Positions 43,509-52,483 of a stretch of 64,000 nucleotides of DNA are shown here, in pieces. The stretch is from Lentisphaeria bacterium (GTDB taxonomy: Bacteria > Verrucomicrobiota > Lentisphaeria > Victivallales > UBA1829): positions 129,920-193,919 of the forward strand of contig JAFTIQ010000031.1 in NCBI GenBank assembly GCA_017456805.1, written 5' to 3'. The translations under genes were made by a program, and so were the position numbers. Under the pieces are notes generated by a model. The model was not told the DNA's origin. It searched no databases and worked only from the letters and a program-made list of their open reading frames with translations. Position 1 is the stretch's first letter; the number at the start of each line of letters is the position of its first letter.

Positions 43509-44465
43509 GTGAAATACGTTTGGTGCATTGCAGCAATTTTTTTATTTTTTCTCCTCTGGGGATGCGGTTCCGGCGCGTGCGGATATCAGGAGCTGTTTCA
43601 GCTTTTGAGTGGATGTGAGATCCCCGGGATGCAGCGGGAAATCCTGCTGGAGATCCGGTTGCCCCGGCTGCTTGCTGCCTTTCTGACGGGCGGGATGCTG
43701 GCGTCTTCCGGAGCTGCTGCACAAAATCTGTTCCGGAATGATTTGGCATCTCCTCATATTCTCGGAGTGATTTACGGAGCGGCTCTCGGGGCTGTTCTGG
43801 GATTGCTTCTGCCTGTACCGTCAACAGTGTTTTCCTTTTTATTTGCGCTGGGGGCATTGCTTTTGATTTTTCTGCCGGGGAAACGGTTCGGATGGGAAAG
43901 TGCCTCGCTGCTGCTTGCGGGGATCGCGGTCAACGCTTTTGCATCGTCGCTGACTTCCGGTGCGTTATATCTTGCGGATGAAAAACTTTCATCAGTCGTA
44001 TTCTGGATGCTTGGGGGATTCTGGCGGATCGGCTGGGAGGATGTGCTTCTGCTGGGCATTGCTTTTGTGATAGGAAACGGATGTTTGTTTTTTTTGCGGA
44101 AGGAGATGGATATGCTTCTGCTTGGGGATCGCAGTGCGGCACTGAGCGGGGTTCCGCTGCATAGGGTGAAACCGCTTGTTCTGATAGCGGTTGCGATGAT
44201 GACTGCCGCATGTGTCTGCTGCTGCGGAGTGATCGGGTTCGTGGGGTTGGCAGTACCGCATATTGTCCGCCGTTTTACCCGGGGCGTTTTTTCTGCCTTG
44301 CTTCCTGCATCGGTTCTGACGGGCGGGATATTGCTTCTTCTGGCAGATTTTGCTGCGAGAATGGTTTATATCCCCCATGAGATCCCAGTGGGGATTTTGA
44401 CTTCTCTTGCAGGAGGTCCGTTCTTTTTCCTTCTGCTGCTCCGACGGAGGAAGTCGCATGATTGA
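43509..44465 (+). CDS. ABC importer permease, BtuC/FecCD family
   Basis: 318 residues, about 9-10 helices. Start GTG 43509 with GGAG 6 bases upstream. RLPRLLAAFLTGGMLASSGAAAQN is the family hallmark (shown in part: LPRLLAAFLTGGMLASSG), with NDLASPHILGV, CGVIGFVGLAVPHIVRR and the C-terminal EIPVGILTSLAGGPFF also matching. Imports cobalamin, heme or a metal chelate with the neighbouring lipoprotein and ATPase. Overlaps the ATPase gene by 8 bases. Confidence 0.92.
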   Translation: MKYVWCIAAIFLFFLLWGCGSGACGYQELFQLLSGCEIPGMQREILLEIRLPRLLAAFLTGGMLASSGAAAQNLFRNDLASPHILGVIYGAALGAVLGLLLPVPSTVFSFLFALGALLLIFLPGKRFGWESASLLLAGIAVNAFASSLTSGALYLADEKLSSVVFWMLGGFWRIGWEDVLLLGIAFVIGNGCLFFLRKEMDMLLLGDRSAALSGVPLHRVKPLVLIAVAMMTAACVCCCGVIGFVGLAVPHIVRRFTRGVFSALLPASVLTGGILLLLADFAARMVYIPHEIPVGILTSLAGGPFFFLLLLRRRKSHD

Positions 44466-45135
44466 ACTGAAGAATATTCGTTTTTCGTATGGAGAGACTC
44501 CCATTTTCAATGGGTTGAACTGTACATTCCAATCCGGCAGATTTTACGGGATATTCGGTGCCAATGGGAGCGGAAAAAGTACTCTTCTGAAGATGATCAC
44601 CGGGGAGCTGAAGCCAGATTCCGGCGTTATTCAGCCCTGTTATAAAAACGTGCTGGAACGCGCACAAATGATTGGTTTTATGGAACAGCATCAGGTGGAA
44701 ATGCTCCCCTTGACGGTTCAGGAAGTGGTGGCACTTGGCAGTTATCCCTGGCGGAGAGCCAAACGGGAGAGTTCCATTGAACCGGTGTTGGATCAGCTTC
44801 ATCTGCAATCATTGCGGAATCGGGCTTACAACACGTTGAGCGGAGGGGAAAAACAGCGGGTGATGCTTGGCCGGATCCTTGCTCAGAACACTCCGGTGCT
44901 TCTGCTGGATGAGCCTTTCAGCTCGCTGGATTTCGGCAATCAGCATCATTTTTACCGTATTTTGAAAGAACTTGCGGAGCAGGGGAAATGTGTGATCATG
45001 GTTTCCCATGATGTATTTGTTTCTGCTGATTATCTGGATGAAGCCCTGTTCCTGAAAGACGGCAGGATATATTGTCAGGGCGCCCCGGGGAAGATTTTCT
45101 CCAAAGAATTGTTTTCAGAAATCTATATGAAGTGA
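44458..45135 (+). CDS. ABC importer ATPase, BtuD/FecE family
   Basis: 225 residues from ATG 44458, with GGAGGA 6 bases upstream. Walker A GANGSGKST, Q-loop FMEQHQVEML, signature LSGGEKQRV, Walker B LLLDEPFSSLD, switch His in IMVSHDV. Somewhat shorter than usual FecE (about 255). Works with the BtuC-like permease just upstream. No terminator is obvious before the next promoter. Confidence 0.93.
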   Translation: MIELKNIRFSYGETPIFNGLNCTFQSGRFYGIFGANGSGKSTLLKMITGELKPDSGVIQPCYKNVLERAQMIGFMEQHQVEMLPLTVQEVVALGSYPWRRAKRESSIEPVLDQLHLQSLRNRAYNTLSGGEKQRVMLGRILAQNTPVLLLDEPFSSLDFGNQHHFYRILKELAEQGKCVIMVSHDVFVSADYLDEALFLKDGRIYCQGAPGKIFSKELFSEIYMK

Positions 45136-45178
45136 TTTCAAAAGTTTTCAAAAATGTGAAAAAAAAGCAAAGCCGGGC

Positions 45179-45208
45179 TTGAAAAATCAAAAAAGTGTGA
45201 CATATTGT
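45179..45208 (+). promoter_or_regulatory. Promoter for the NtrB/NtrC-type pair
   Basis: TTGAAA (45179-45184) with CATATT (45201-45206, spacer 16) or TATTGT (45203-45208, spacer 18). Start of transcription near 45213, shortly before GGGAGGTG and the ATG at 45243. Confidence 0.6.
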
Positions 45209-45242
45209 ACCAGTTGAATTCGTAACTGGGAGGTGTGACAAA

Positions 45243-46418
45243 ATGTCCATAGACAGATGTGTTCCTCATATTCATTCCATGGAGCCGAAAATGCTCCATA
45301 CGGTGATTCATAAACTTGCCGGAGAAAAAGGCTTTTTTGAAAATATTGCCAATGCGATCAGCGAAGGGATCCTTGTGATCGATAAAAATATGCGGATTCT
45401 TTACCGGAATAATGCCGCAGAGGCAATGCTCGGAATCCCGGAAGATTTTTCCAAACTCTCCGTCAACCGCTTTCTGAAAGGAATCGACTGGGAGTCGCTG
45501 ATCAGCGAAAATGGAACAACTGCCCGTCATGAAATAGAAATCCTTTATCCGCAGCGCCGGATCGTCCGGTTCTATCTTGTTCCTCATGGCAAGGATGGAC
45601 ACTATATTGTGATTGTGACCGATGTCACAGAGGAGTATGACAAGCGTGCCTCCCGGATGGAAAGTGAACGGGGCAAGGTGGTTTCCATGCTTGCAGCGGG
45701 CGTTGCTCATGAAATCGGGAATCCGTTGAACAGTCTTTATCTGAATCTTCAGATTCTGGAACGGATGTTTCAGATGGAGGATCCTGATTTGGAAGATGCC
45801 CGGGAAAGTATTCAGGAGGCGCGGAAAGAGGTGGAGCGGCTGGATTCCATCATCAACCAGTTCCTGAAGGCGCTGCGTCCGGCAAAACTTCGGCTGGAAC
45901 CGACTCAGATCCGGAATGTGCTGGAAGAAACATTATCTTTCATGCAGCATGAGATTCATGACCGGAAGGTTCAGGTGGTGTGCGACTGGGAAGAGTCTCT
46001 TCCGTTGATCAGTGCAGATCCTGCTCAGTTGAAACAGGCGTTTTACAACATCATCCGGAATGCGATCCAGGCGATGTCCGGCGGCGGAGTATTGACCATT
46101 CAATGCCGGGAAGCGGAACAGGAGATCGTAATGCGGATTTCCGACACCGGAAGCGGGATTGCACCGGAAAATATGGCAAAACTCTTCCAACCGTATTTCT
46201 CCACCAAAGAGAGCGGAAACGGAATCGGTTTGATGGTGGTGGAACGGGTCTTCCGGGAACATGGAGCCAGACTTTCCATCGAAAGTGCAGGGGGAAAAGG
46301 AACATCCTTTATTATATCCTTCCCGCTGCACCGGATGAATGTCAGAGTTCTGCCTTCGCCCGGACAATTTGTTGCCGGGGTTCTGCCGGAAGCGGAAGGA
46401 AAAGGTGAGAAAGAATGA
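45243..46418 (+). CDS. PAS-domain sensor histidine kinase (NtrB-like, cytoplasmic)
   Basis: 391 residues, no membrane helix. A PAS domain occupies about residues 30-135 (NAISEGILVIDKNMRILYRN), then the dimerisation/phospho-acceptor helix AAGVAHEIGNPLNSL with H156, and a HATPase domain with N-box IIRNAIQAM, G1 SDTGSGI, F-box FQPYFSTKESGNGIGL. The input signal is unknown. It precedes its regulator gene with a 4-base overlap, and resembles NtrB/AtoS/ZraS kinases that work with sigma54 activators. Confidence 0.93.
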   Translation: MSIDRCVPHIHSMEPKMLHTVIHKLAGEKGFFENIANAISEGILVIDKNMRILYRNNAAEAMLGIPEDFSKLSVNRFLKGIDWESLISENGTTARHEIEILYPQRRIVRFYLVPHGKDGHYIVIVTDVTEEYDKRASRMESERGKVVSMLAAGVAHEIGNPLNSLYLNLQILERMFQMEDPDLEDARESIQEARKEVERLDSIINQFLKALRPAKLRLEPTQIRNVLEETLSFMQHEIHDRKVQVVCDWEESLPLISADPAQLKQAFYNIIRNAIQAMSGGGVLTIQCREAEQEIVMRISDTGSGIAPENMAKLFQPYFSTKESGNGIGLMVVERVFREHGARLSIESAGGKGTSFIISFPLHRMNVRVLPSPGQFVAGVLPEAEGKGEKE

Positions 46419-47773
46419 AAGAAGCAAAGAAATCAATATTGATCGTTGATGATGAGCGCGGGACAAGAGAAATGCTCGGGAAGTTCCTGCGGCTCAATTA
46501 TGATGTAACTCTGGCTGAAGACGGTATGACTGCGATCAATCTGATCAGCCGGAACGAATATGATCTGGTTCTGACGGATATCCGGATGGGGTCCGGACCG
46601 GATGGTATGAATGTGCTGGATGCCGCACTTCAAAAAGATCCGCCGCCGCCCTGTATTCTGTTCACAGCATACGGTTCCATTGAAAATGCGGTGGAGGCTG
46701 TCAAGCATGGCGCATTTGATTTTGTGGCAAAACCTGTGAATCTTGACCGTCTGGAGCTTTTGGTCACCAGGGCACTGGAATCCGGTTCTCTCAAAAAAGA
46801 AAATCAGGCTTTGAAAAAACGGCTGGATGATAAATTCGGAACCAGGGGGATGATCGGGACCTCTGCCGCAATGAAGCGGATCCGGGAAACCATCGAACAG
46901 GTTGCGCCGACCCGTGCCAATATCCTGATCACAGGGGAATCCGGGACAGGAAAGGAACTTGTGGCGCAATCCATCCATCAACTTTCCGGACGGACCGGTG
47001 AATTTGTGGCGGTCAACTGCGCTGCCTTGCCGGAAAATCTCCTGGAAAGCGAACTGTTCGGTCATGAACGCGGAGCTTTTACCGGAGCTGTCGACCGGAA
47101 AAAAGGCCGCTTTGAACGCGCTGAAGGCGGAACCATTTTTCTGGATGAAATCGGTGAGATCCCGCTCCAGATCCAAGTCAAACTCCTCCGGGTACTGGAA
47201 AGCAGAACCTATGAACGGATCGGCGGAACCGAACTTTTGAAAACCGATGCAAGAGTCGTTGCCGCAACCAACCGGGATTTGAAAAAAATGGTGGAAGAAG
47301 GCTCCTTCCGGGAAGATCTGTATTATCGCCTGAACGTCGTTTCCATTGAATTACCGCCTTTGCGGGAACGGAAAGATGATATCCCGCTTCTCGTTGCTCA
47401 TTATCTGGAACTCTTTTCCAAAGAGAACGGAAAGGAAATGGGGATCACCCCTGAGGCAATGGAACTTCTGACAGCATGCCGCTGGCCGGGAAATATCCGG
47501 GAACTCCGGAACTGTGTGGAGCGGATGGTTGTGCTCAGCAGAGAAAAAATGATCGGCGTGGATAATGTTCCCCTTGAGATCCGGGAACAAACGACTCCCG
47601 GCATTACAAAAAGTACGATCCAGCCGGCAACCTGCGATCTGGAACGGAATGAAAAGATTCTGATCACCAAGGCGTTGAATGAATGCGGCGGAAACCGGAC
47701 CCGGGCTGCAGAAAAACTCGGGATCAGCCGCAGAACTCTTCTCCGGAAACTCAAAACTTATTCCATGGAATAA
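46415..47773 (+). CDS. Sigma54-dependent response regulator (NtrC family)
   Basis: 452 residues. Receiver domain with phospho-acceptor D55 in LVLTDIRMG, then an AAA+ domain: GESGTGKE (Walker A), the sigma54-contact loop [19 protein letters not shown] (Walker B), RLNVV and PGNIRELRN, and a Fis-type HTH at the C-terminus ([20 protein letters not shown]). It needs RpoN; no clear -24/-12 promoter was found in the window, so its targets are probably elsewhere. Confidence 0.95.
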   Translation: MKEAKKSILIVDDERGTREMLGKFLRLNYDVTLAEDGMTAINLISRNEYDLVLTDIRMGSGPDGMNVLDAALQKDPPPPCILFTAYGSIENAVEAVKHGAFDFVAKPVNLDRLELLVTRALESGSLKKENQALKKRLDDKFGTRGMIGTSAAMKRIRETIEQVAPTRANILITGESGTGKELVAQSIHQLSGRTGEFVAVNCAALPENLLESELFGHERGAFTGAVDRKKGRFERAEGGTIFLDEIGEIPLQIQVKLLRVLESRTYERIGGTELLKTDARVVAATNRDLKKMVEEGSFREDLYYRLNVVSIELPPLRERKDDIPLLVAHYLELFSKENGKEMGITPEAMELLTACRWPGNIRELRNCVERMVVLSREKMIGVDNVPLEIREQTTPGITKSTIQPATCDLERNEKILITKALNECGGNRTRAAEKLGISRRTLLRKLKTYSME

Positions 47774-47814
47774 AAAGAGGGGTGTTTGAGCATTAAATCC
47801 TGATTGAGGAGATA

Positions 47815-47949
47815 GCCCCGAATGGGGCAAATGCTCTGAAGAAATCTATCCTCTTGAATAAACTTAATTCTGCCGCCCTTACAGGGCTTTATGTTATTCT
47901 TTTCATCTATTCCCGGGGCTGCACAGACTTTCAGTCTGTTTCCCCCGGG
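47815..47949. repeat. Cluster of intergenic palindromes, REP-like
   Basis: Three strong hairpins in 135 bases between two convergent genes: GCCCC-gaat-GGGGC (47815-47828); GCCCT-tac-AGGGC, written GCCCTTACAGGGC (47875-47887); and a compound one with outer CCCGGGG/CCCCGGG (47912-47918, 47943-47949) and inner ACAGACT/AGTCTGT (47923-47929, 47933-47939). The G+C-rich palindromes in a normal context look like a dispersed extragenic repeat; it may also act as a terminator between the convergent genes. High copy number in the genome is a guess. Confidence 0.55.
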
Positions 47950-47981
47950 CTTCGTTCTGCAAGAGCCCTGCAATTATTTTT

Positions 47982-48293
47982 TCAGCAGACCGGTGAAAGG
48001 ATCTTGAGGGATGAACTCTTCCGCATATCTTTTACATTTTCCATGAAAACTTTCATGTGCGGCGCCTGAAGATGTTTTTTCAGATGCTCAATGCTTTCCC
48101 AACATTCCACAAAGGTCAATGCATTGGGATCCAGATCTTTCTGAGCCGGAAGCCCGGAATCAAAATTTCCGTTCAGCTGGTACATGATACAGCCTTCTTC
48201 TGCGAGAACGTTCGGGATGTTTGCCTTGGCGATCTCAATAAATTTTTCCCGGCATCCTTCTTTCAGCTCAGATGTTGCAACAACATAAATCAT
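47982..48293 (-). CDS. Antibiotic biosynthesis monooxygenase (ABM) domain protein, quinol monooxygenase-like
   Basis: 103 residues, the full ABM ferredoxin-like fold: MIYVVATSELKEGCREKF, a middle EEGCIMYQLN segment, TFVECWESIEHLKKHLQAPH and a last helix. Members include quinol monooxygenase YgiN and enzymes of unknown use. In this context, 18 bases downstream of a rhamnosidase gene, a LsrG/isomerase-like role on small molecules is also possible. AAAGGA sits before the ATG. Confidence 0.85.
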   Translation of the reverse strand: MIYVVATSELKEGCREKFIEIAKANIPNVLAEEGCIMYQLNGNFDSGLPAQKDLDPNALTFVECWESIEHLKKHLQAPHMKVFMENVKDMRKSSSLKILSPVC

Positions 48294-48311
48294 AATCCTT
48301 TGCTCCTTTTG

Positions 48312-50954
48312 TTACAGTTTTATTTCTACAAGGTATTCTCCGGGATCTGCAAGGAAAATACCGTTTTTCTGTTTTTTGATACCGGCTTCTTTCAGGGCGG
48401 CATCCTGTCCCGGAAGTTTGACGATCGCAGTTGTTCCCGGCGGGACACAGAATGCCCAGAGCAGCACCTTATCTTCTCTGCGCCAGCTGGAAACGATAGG
48501 ACCATACTGGGAAACGTAGGTGGCGGAGGCATAACTCATACTGTTGCCGAATTCAGGGGCAAGCATGAATTGTTTGAATCCCGCCTGATCCAGAGTGTCG
48601 GAAAGAGCCTGGATCCCGCAAATGGTTTCATAGAACCACTCCCCGACTGCGCCGTAGGCGTAATGGTTGAAGGAGTTCATATTCACATCGCCAAAGCCTG
48701 TCTGATCGTTCCAGCTGTTCCAGCGTTCCCACATGGTAGTTGCCCCCTGTGTAACGGGGTAGAGCCAGCCGGGATAAGAGGTCTTCTGAAGGATTTCGTA
48801 GGCAAGATCTGTTTTGCCGATGCTGCTGAGGGTTTTCAGGAGGATCGGCGTTCCGAGGAAGCCCGTTGAAAGGTGGTTGTCTCTGGACTTCAGGTTTTCC
48901 AGAAGATCATCGCAGACATTCTGTTTTGCGGCTGCGGGGGCAAGGTCAAAATGAAGGGTAAGAAGCGCAGCAGTCTGGGATTTTTCTTTCAATTTGTTAT
49001 TGATGAAAAACTCTTTCTGATAAGCAGTTACAACTTTTTTGGAAAGAGCTTTCAGTTCTTTTGCATCCTCCTTCTTACCAAGAAGTTCTGCATGATGGGC
49101 AAGGAGTTTGGTCATTCCGGCAAGATATGCGGTGGAAATCAATTCTTCAGAAGTCGGATCATCCAGATTCAGCCAATCCTTGAAAACGGCATTTTTAACG
49201 ATGAGGCTTCCCCCGGATTTTTTCAACTGTACCTGGAAATAATCTTTCATTTTTTCGAAGTAAGTTTCGATCAAACGGGTATCGCCGTATTTTTTGAGCA
49301 TGATATCCGGGCAGATATAGGCGGCATCGGACCAGCCTGCAGCAAAGGTGTTTCTGCGGTAGGCATAGGGAACGTAATAAGGATATCCTCCGCCCATAGG
49401 TTTGCAGCTGTTCAAATCATGGATCCATTTTGTATAGAATTCGGGGGCATACATATTGTAGGTTGCCACATTGATGAACACCTGCGTGTCGCCAGTCCAG
49501 CCGAGCCGTTCATCCCGCTGAGGACAATCTGTGGGATTATCAAGGAAGTTTCCGCGCTGTCCCCAGACGATATTACTGAAGAGCTGGTTGATCATTTCAT
49601 TGGAACATTCAAAGTGTCCGCAATCCGGCAAATCGGAATGAATGACGACTGCCTCGATCTGGTCGGGCTTCAACTCGCCGGGCCATCCGGAAATTTCCAG
49701 GTAACGGAAGCCATAGTAGGTGAAAGTCGGTTCATAAATGACTTGTTTTTTGCTGTTTGCAGCATAATAAACTGTTGTGGCAGCGGCACTTCTCATATTT
49801 CTTGTGTAGAGAGAACCGTCTTCATTGAGCATTTCACCGTGACGGATTGTGATTGATGTTCCCCTGCAAGATTTCTTCAAAAGGAACCGTTCCCGTCCGG
49901 TCAGATTCTGTCCGAAGTCAACAATATAAGTTCCGGCGTTTTTTCTTTTTTTGATGGAAACCGGGGAAAGAGTCATGATTTCCCGTACAGGGGCTCCGCT
50001 GTTCCAGACGATTTCCGGAAGTTTCTTGGAATGGTAATCCGGGCATGACCGGAAGAACTCTTTCCGGATCTCTCCCTGGAATACCTTTACCGGGACTTCC
50101 AAATAACGTCCCTCTTCTGAGGTCATCCAGTCATCCAGTTCCTCGTTTGCATCGTAGATCTCACCCATATAGATATCGCTGACCTTAATGGATGGAAGCG
50201 TCCGGAGCGTATTGAAACGGTTGTCAGAAACGATTTTTTCCGAGGTTCCGTCAGAATATGTGATATGAAGTTCCTGCAAAAGCATCGGGAACGGACCGTA
50301 AGCGATTTGACCCCTGTTCAGATCACGGGGGATCCCGCCGCAAAACCATCCTTCGCCAAGGAGATCAGCAAGAGTGTTGCTGCCTTGTTTCAGCATTTTT
50401 GTCACATCGTAAGCCTGATATTGCACCCGGTGATGGTAATCCGTCCAGCCGGGGGAAAAGAGATCGGGGGAGACCCGTTTTCCATTGAGATATGCTTCAT
50501 AGAGCCCAAGCGCGGTGGTGTAGAGTCTTGCTTTCTGCACCTTTTTATTGATCTGAAATCTCCGGATAAAGCGTTGGACAGGATTTTTATAGCACTCGCC
50601 GATTTTATCGCAGATCCATTCAGCGGACCATTTTTTGCCGAGAAATCCGGTTTCAAAGAATGCTTTTTCGGTTGACGTTGATTTTTTCCCGCTTTCATCA
50701 ATGACTTGAACTTTCCAAAAATAGCGGGTGAACGGCTGCAGGTTTTTTCCTGCGTAAACGATCTGGTGACATCTTCCGTCTTTGAGGAATCCGGAATCCC
50801 AAACGGTTTTTTTATCTTCTGTCAGGACGCAGATCCGGAACTGTTCCTGCCGGGAACCTGTCCCCTCAAGTTCATAGGAGAATCTCGGAAATTTTTCATC
50901 CATTCCGATCGGATTCCATTTATATTCGACTTTCAGATTGACAGCTTTCAACAT
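48312..50954 (-). CDS. Alpha-L-rhamnosidase, GH78
   Basis: 880 residues, standard GH78 length, no signal peptide. An N-terminal Ig-like domain (PRFSYELEG, FTRYFWKVQVID), a carbohydrate-binding-like region (YTTALGLYEAYLNGKRV), and the (alpha/alpha)6 catalytic barrel with DCPQRDERLGWTGD, where the catalytic acid region lies. WERWNSWND and SFNHYAYGAVGEW near the end are typical. It releases rhamnose from pectin rhamnogalacturonan or plant glycosides, inside the cell. AAGGAAAAAG precedes ATG; the promoter was not found. Confidence 0.94.
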   Translation of the reverse strand: MLKAVNLKVEYKWNPIGMDEKFPRFSYELEGTGSRQEQFRICVLTEDKKTVWDSGFLKDGRCHQIVYAGKNLQPFTRYFWKVQVIDESGKKSTSTEKAFFETGFLGKKWSAEWICDKIGECYKNPVQRFIRRFQINKKVQKARLYTTALGLYEAYLNGKRVSPDLFSPGWTDYHHRVQYQAYDVTKMLKQGSNTLADLLGEGWFCGGIPRDLNRGQIAYGPFPMLLQELHITYSDGTSEKIVSDNRFNTLRTLPSIKVSDIYMGEIYDANEELDDWMTSEEGRYLEVPVKVFQGEIRKEFFRSCPDYHSKKLPEIVWNSGAPVREIMTLSPVSIKKRKNAGTYIVDFGQNLTGRERFLLKKSCRGTSITIRHGEMLNEDGSLYTRNMRSAAATTVYYAANSKKQVIYEPTFTYYGFRYLEISGWPGELKPDQIEAVVIHSDLPDCGHFECSNEMINQLFSNIVWGQRGNFLDNPTDCPQRDERLGWTGDTQVFINVATYNMYAPEFYTKWIHDLNSCKPMGGGYPYYVPYAYRRNTFAAGWSDAAYICPDIMLKKYGDTRLIETYFEKMKDYFQVQLKKSGGSLIVKNAVFKDWLNLDDPTSEELISTAYLAGMTKLLAHHAELLGKKEDAKELKALSKKVVTAYQKEFFINNKLKEKSQTAALLTLHFDLAPAAAKQNVCDDLLENLKSRDNHLSTGFLGTPILLKTLSSIGKTDLAYEILQKTSYPGWLYPVTQGATTMWERWNSWNDQTGFGDVNMNSFNHYAYGAVGEWFYETICGIQALSDTLDQAGFKQFMLAPEFGNSMSYASATYVSQYGPIVSSWRREDKVLLWAFCVPPGTTAIVKLPGQDAALKEAGIKKQKNGIFLADPGEYLVEIKL

Positions 50955-50989
50955 AATCTTTTTCCTTTTTTGAAATTGATTTTTTTAAC

Positions 50990-51025
50990 AAAAAAAGCAC
51001 AGATCAGTGATAATCTGTGCTTTTT
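50990..51025 (-). terminator. Terminator after the SDR gene
   Basis: Stem GCACAGAT / ATCTGTGC (50997-51004, 51013-51020) with an 8-base loop, flanked by A6 on the left and T5 on the right, so it can work on both strands; on the minus strand it ends the SDR transcript. Confidence 0.85.
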
Positions 51026-51049
51026 GAGTCGTAGTAATACATGATGAGA

Positions 51050-52153
51050 TCAGAGAAGTTCCGGGAATTCTTTCTCGTAATACTTGGTGATCATCTTCTT
51101 AAGGAAGTTGATATCCAGCTTCCAGTCAAGGATTTTATCGCCGAGTTTTTCCCGGACGTTGGAGCTGTCGAAAATGATTTCGGAAGCGAAGTACGGCATG
51201 AGGTCGCTGATCATTCGCTGGACGAGCATTTCTTCCTTAGTGGGGTTGGGGACTTCGCCGAGAACCTGAAGGCCTTTTGCTTTCAGGACTTCTGAAACAG
51301 CTTCTTCGATCCACTTGGTTGCGACAGGGCTTTCACCGGTGATGTGATAAGTCTTGTTTTCAGTGGGGAAGGGGAAGAGGTTGACGATTGCTTCCTGAAC
51401 GTAATCGATGGGCACGAAATAGATTTTATCGGTCATTCCGGCCTGAAGGCGGAGATTTTTTTCGAATGCGCTGTTGGGAGCGATTCCAGCCTTTGCGCAA
51501 TGGTTCCGTTTGATCATTGCGAAGAATTCGAGGATACGATAGAACGCGAGGGGCTTTCTGATCACACCGTCAGAACGGCGTCCGACGATGATAGAGGGAC
51601 GGTAGATGGTGTAGGGGAAACCGGATTCGCGAACGAGTTTTTCGGAATCGAATTTGCTCTTTTCGTAGGGGTTGTTGAATCCGGGAGCCGGCATGGTATC
51701 TTCCATGACGCGTCCTTTGCTGAGTCCTGCGACATAAGCTGTGGAGACGTAATGGAAAGTGGGGATATTTGCTCTTTTCGCGAGAGCGAGAGCTGCCTGG
51801 GTGCCGCCGTAGTTGGTGGCATAGGTTTTTCCCTGGGGGTCTTTTCCGAGGTTCACATCTGCAGCGCAGTGGAAGAATGTATCGTAAGGACCTTTCGCCA
51901 GCATTTCATCTTCGGGGAGTGCCTGAAGGGTTCCTTCGATGATTTCCACTCTGGAAAGAATGTCATCTGCTGCTTCCGGAACTCCATCAAACTCGCACTG
52001 GATACGGATAGTTTTTTCTGCACGGTCTTTTCCGCTTTCACCGCCGAATCCGCGGCAAAGGGAAACGATCTTGTAGTCCGGATGCTGTCTCAGCAATGAG
52101 GTGACGAATGCTGCGCCGACGAGTCCGGTGATTCCAGTCATCAATATTTTCAA
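51050..52153 (-). CDS. Extended SDR, thioester reductase-like
   Basis: 367 residues. Rossmann motif TGITGLVGAAF at the N-terminus, conserved FHCAADVNL, and the catalytic YxxxK in NNPYEKSKFDSE, with YRPSIIVGR next. This is the pattern of NAD(P)-binding 4 and thioester-reductase-like SDRs, which act on acyl thioesters, sterols or sugars. No carrier-protein domain is attached. Codon use is closer to the highly expressed set (CGT/CGC in part). Its own promoter and terminator make it a single-gene unit. Confidence 0.82.
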   Translation of the reverse strand: MKILMTGITGLVGAAFVTSLLRQHPDYKIVSLCRGFGGESGKDRAEKTIRIQCEFDGVPEAADDILSRVEIIEGTLQALPEDEMLAKGPYDTFFHCAADVNLGKDPQGKTYATNYGGTQAALALAKRANIPTFHYVSTAYVAGLSKGRVMEDTMPAPGFNNPYEKSKFDSEKLVRESGFPYTIYRPSIIVGRRSDGVIRKPLAFYRILEFFAMIKRNHCAKAGIAPNSAFEKNLRLQAGMTDKIYFVPIDYVQEAIVNLFPFPTENKTYHITGESPVATKWIEEAVSEVLKAKGLQVLGEVPNPTKEEMLVQRMISDLMPYFASEIIFDSSNVREKLGDKILDWKLDINFLKKMITKYYEKEFPELL

Positions 52154-52205
52154 TTTCTCTCTCCTGTTGGGTTTATTATGCTTAATTACAAAAAATCATA
52201 AAGAT

Positions 52206-52233
52206 AATTTAGCATGTTTTGGCAGGATTTCAA
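52206..52233 (-). promoter_or_regulatory. Promoter for the SDR gene
   Basis: On the minus strand TTGAAA (52233-52228) and TAAATT (52211-52206) are 16 bases apart; transcription near 52199. Confidence 0.62.
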
Positions 52234-52393
52234 ATGCATTTTGTGAAAAACTGTAAAAATAACAGAAAAAGAATCATGTGTTATATTCAAAAACAATCAG
52301 AACGAACATCAAAAAAAATTGGTTCTTTTCCAGAAAATCCCCTTTTTTTCTGAAAAAACAGGTATCTTGAAGAGCCGGAAAAAATCAGACTCT

Positions 52394-52421
52394 TGAATTT
52401 TCGGCGGTTTGTGGTATATTA
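52394..52421 (+). promoter_or_regulatory. Promoter for the MFS transporter and GH28 genes
   Basis: TTGAAT (52394-52399), 16-base spacer, TATATT (52416-52421). Transcription near 52428; the leader of about 55 bases contains a CCGGAACACCGG palindrome-like element. Confidence 0.68.
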
Positions 52422-52483
52422 AACTGTTTTTTTTACCTGCCGGAACACCGGCAAAGCTTAACTGGATAAAAAAAGGAAGAAAT

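Larger units (their letters stand above)
52154..52483. other. 330-base divergent intergenic region
   Basis: Holds a minus-strand promoter (52206-52233) for the SDR gene and a plus-strand promoter (52394-52421) for the transporter; the part between is AT-rich with no recognised gene. Confidence 0.6.
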
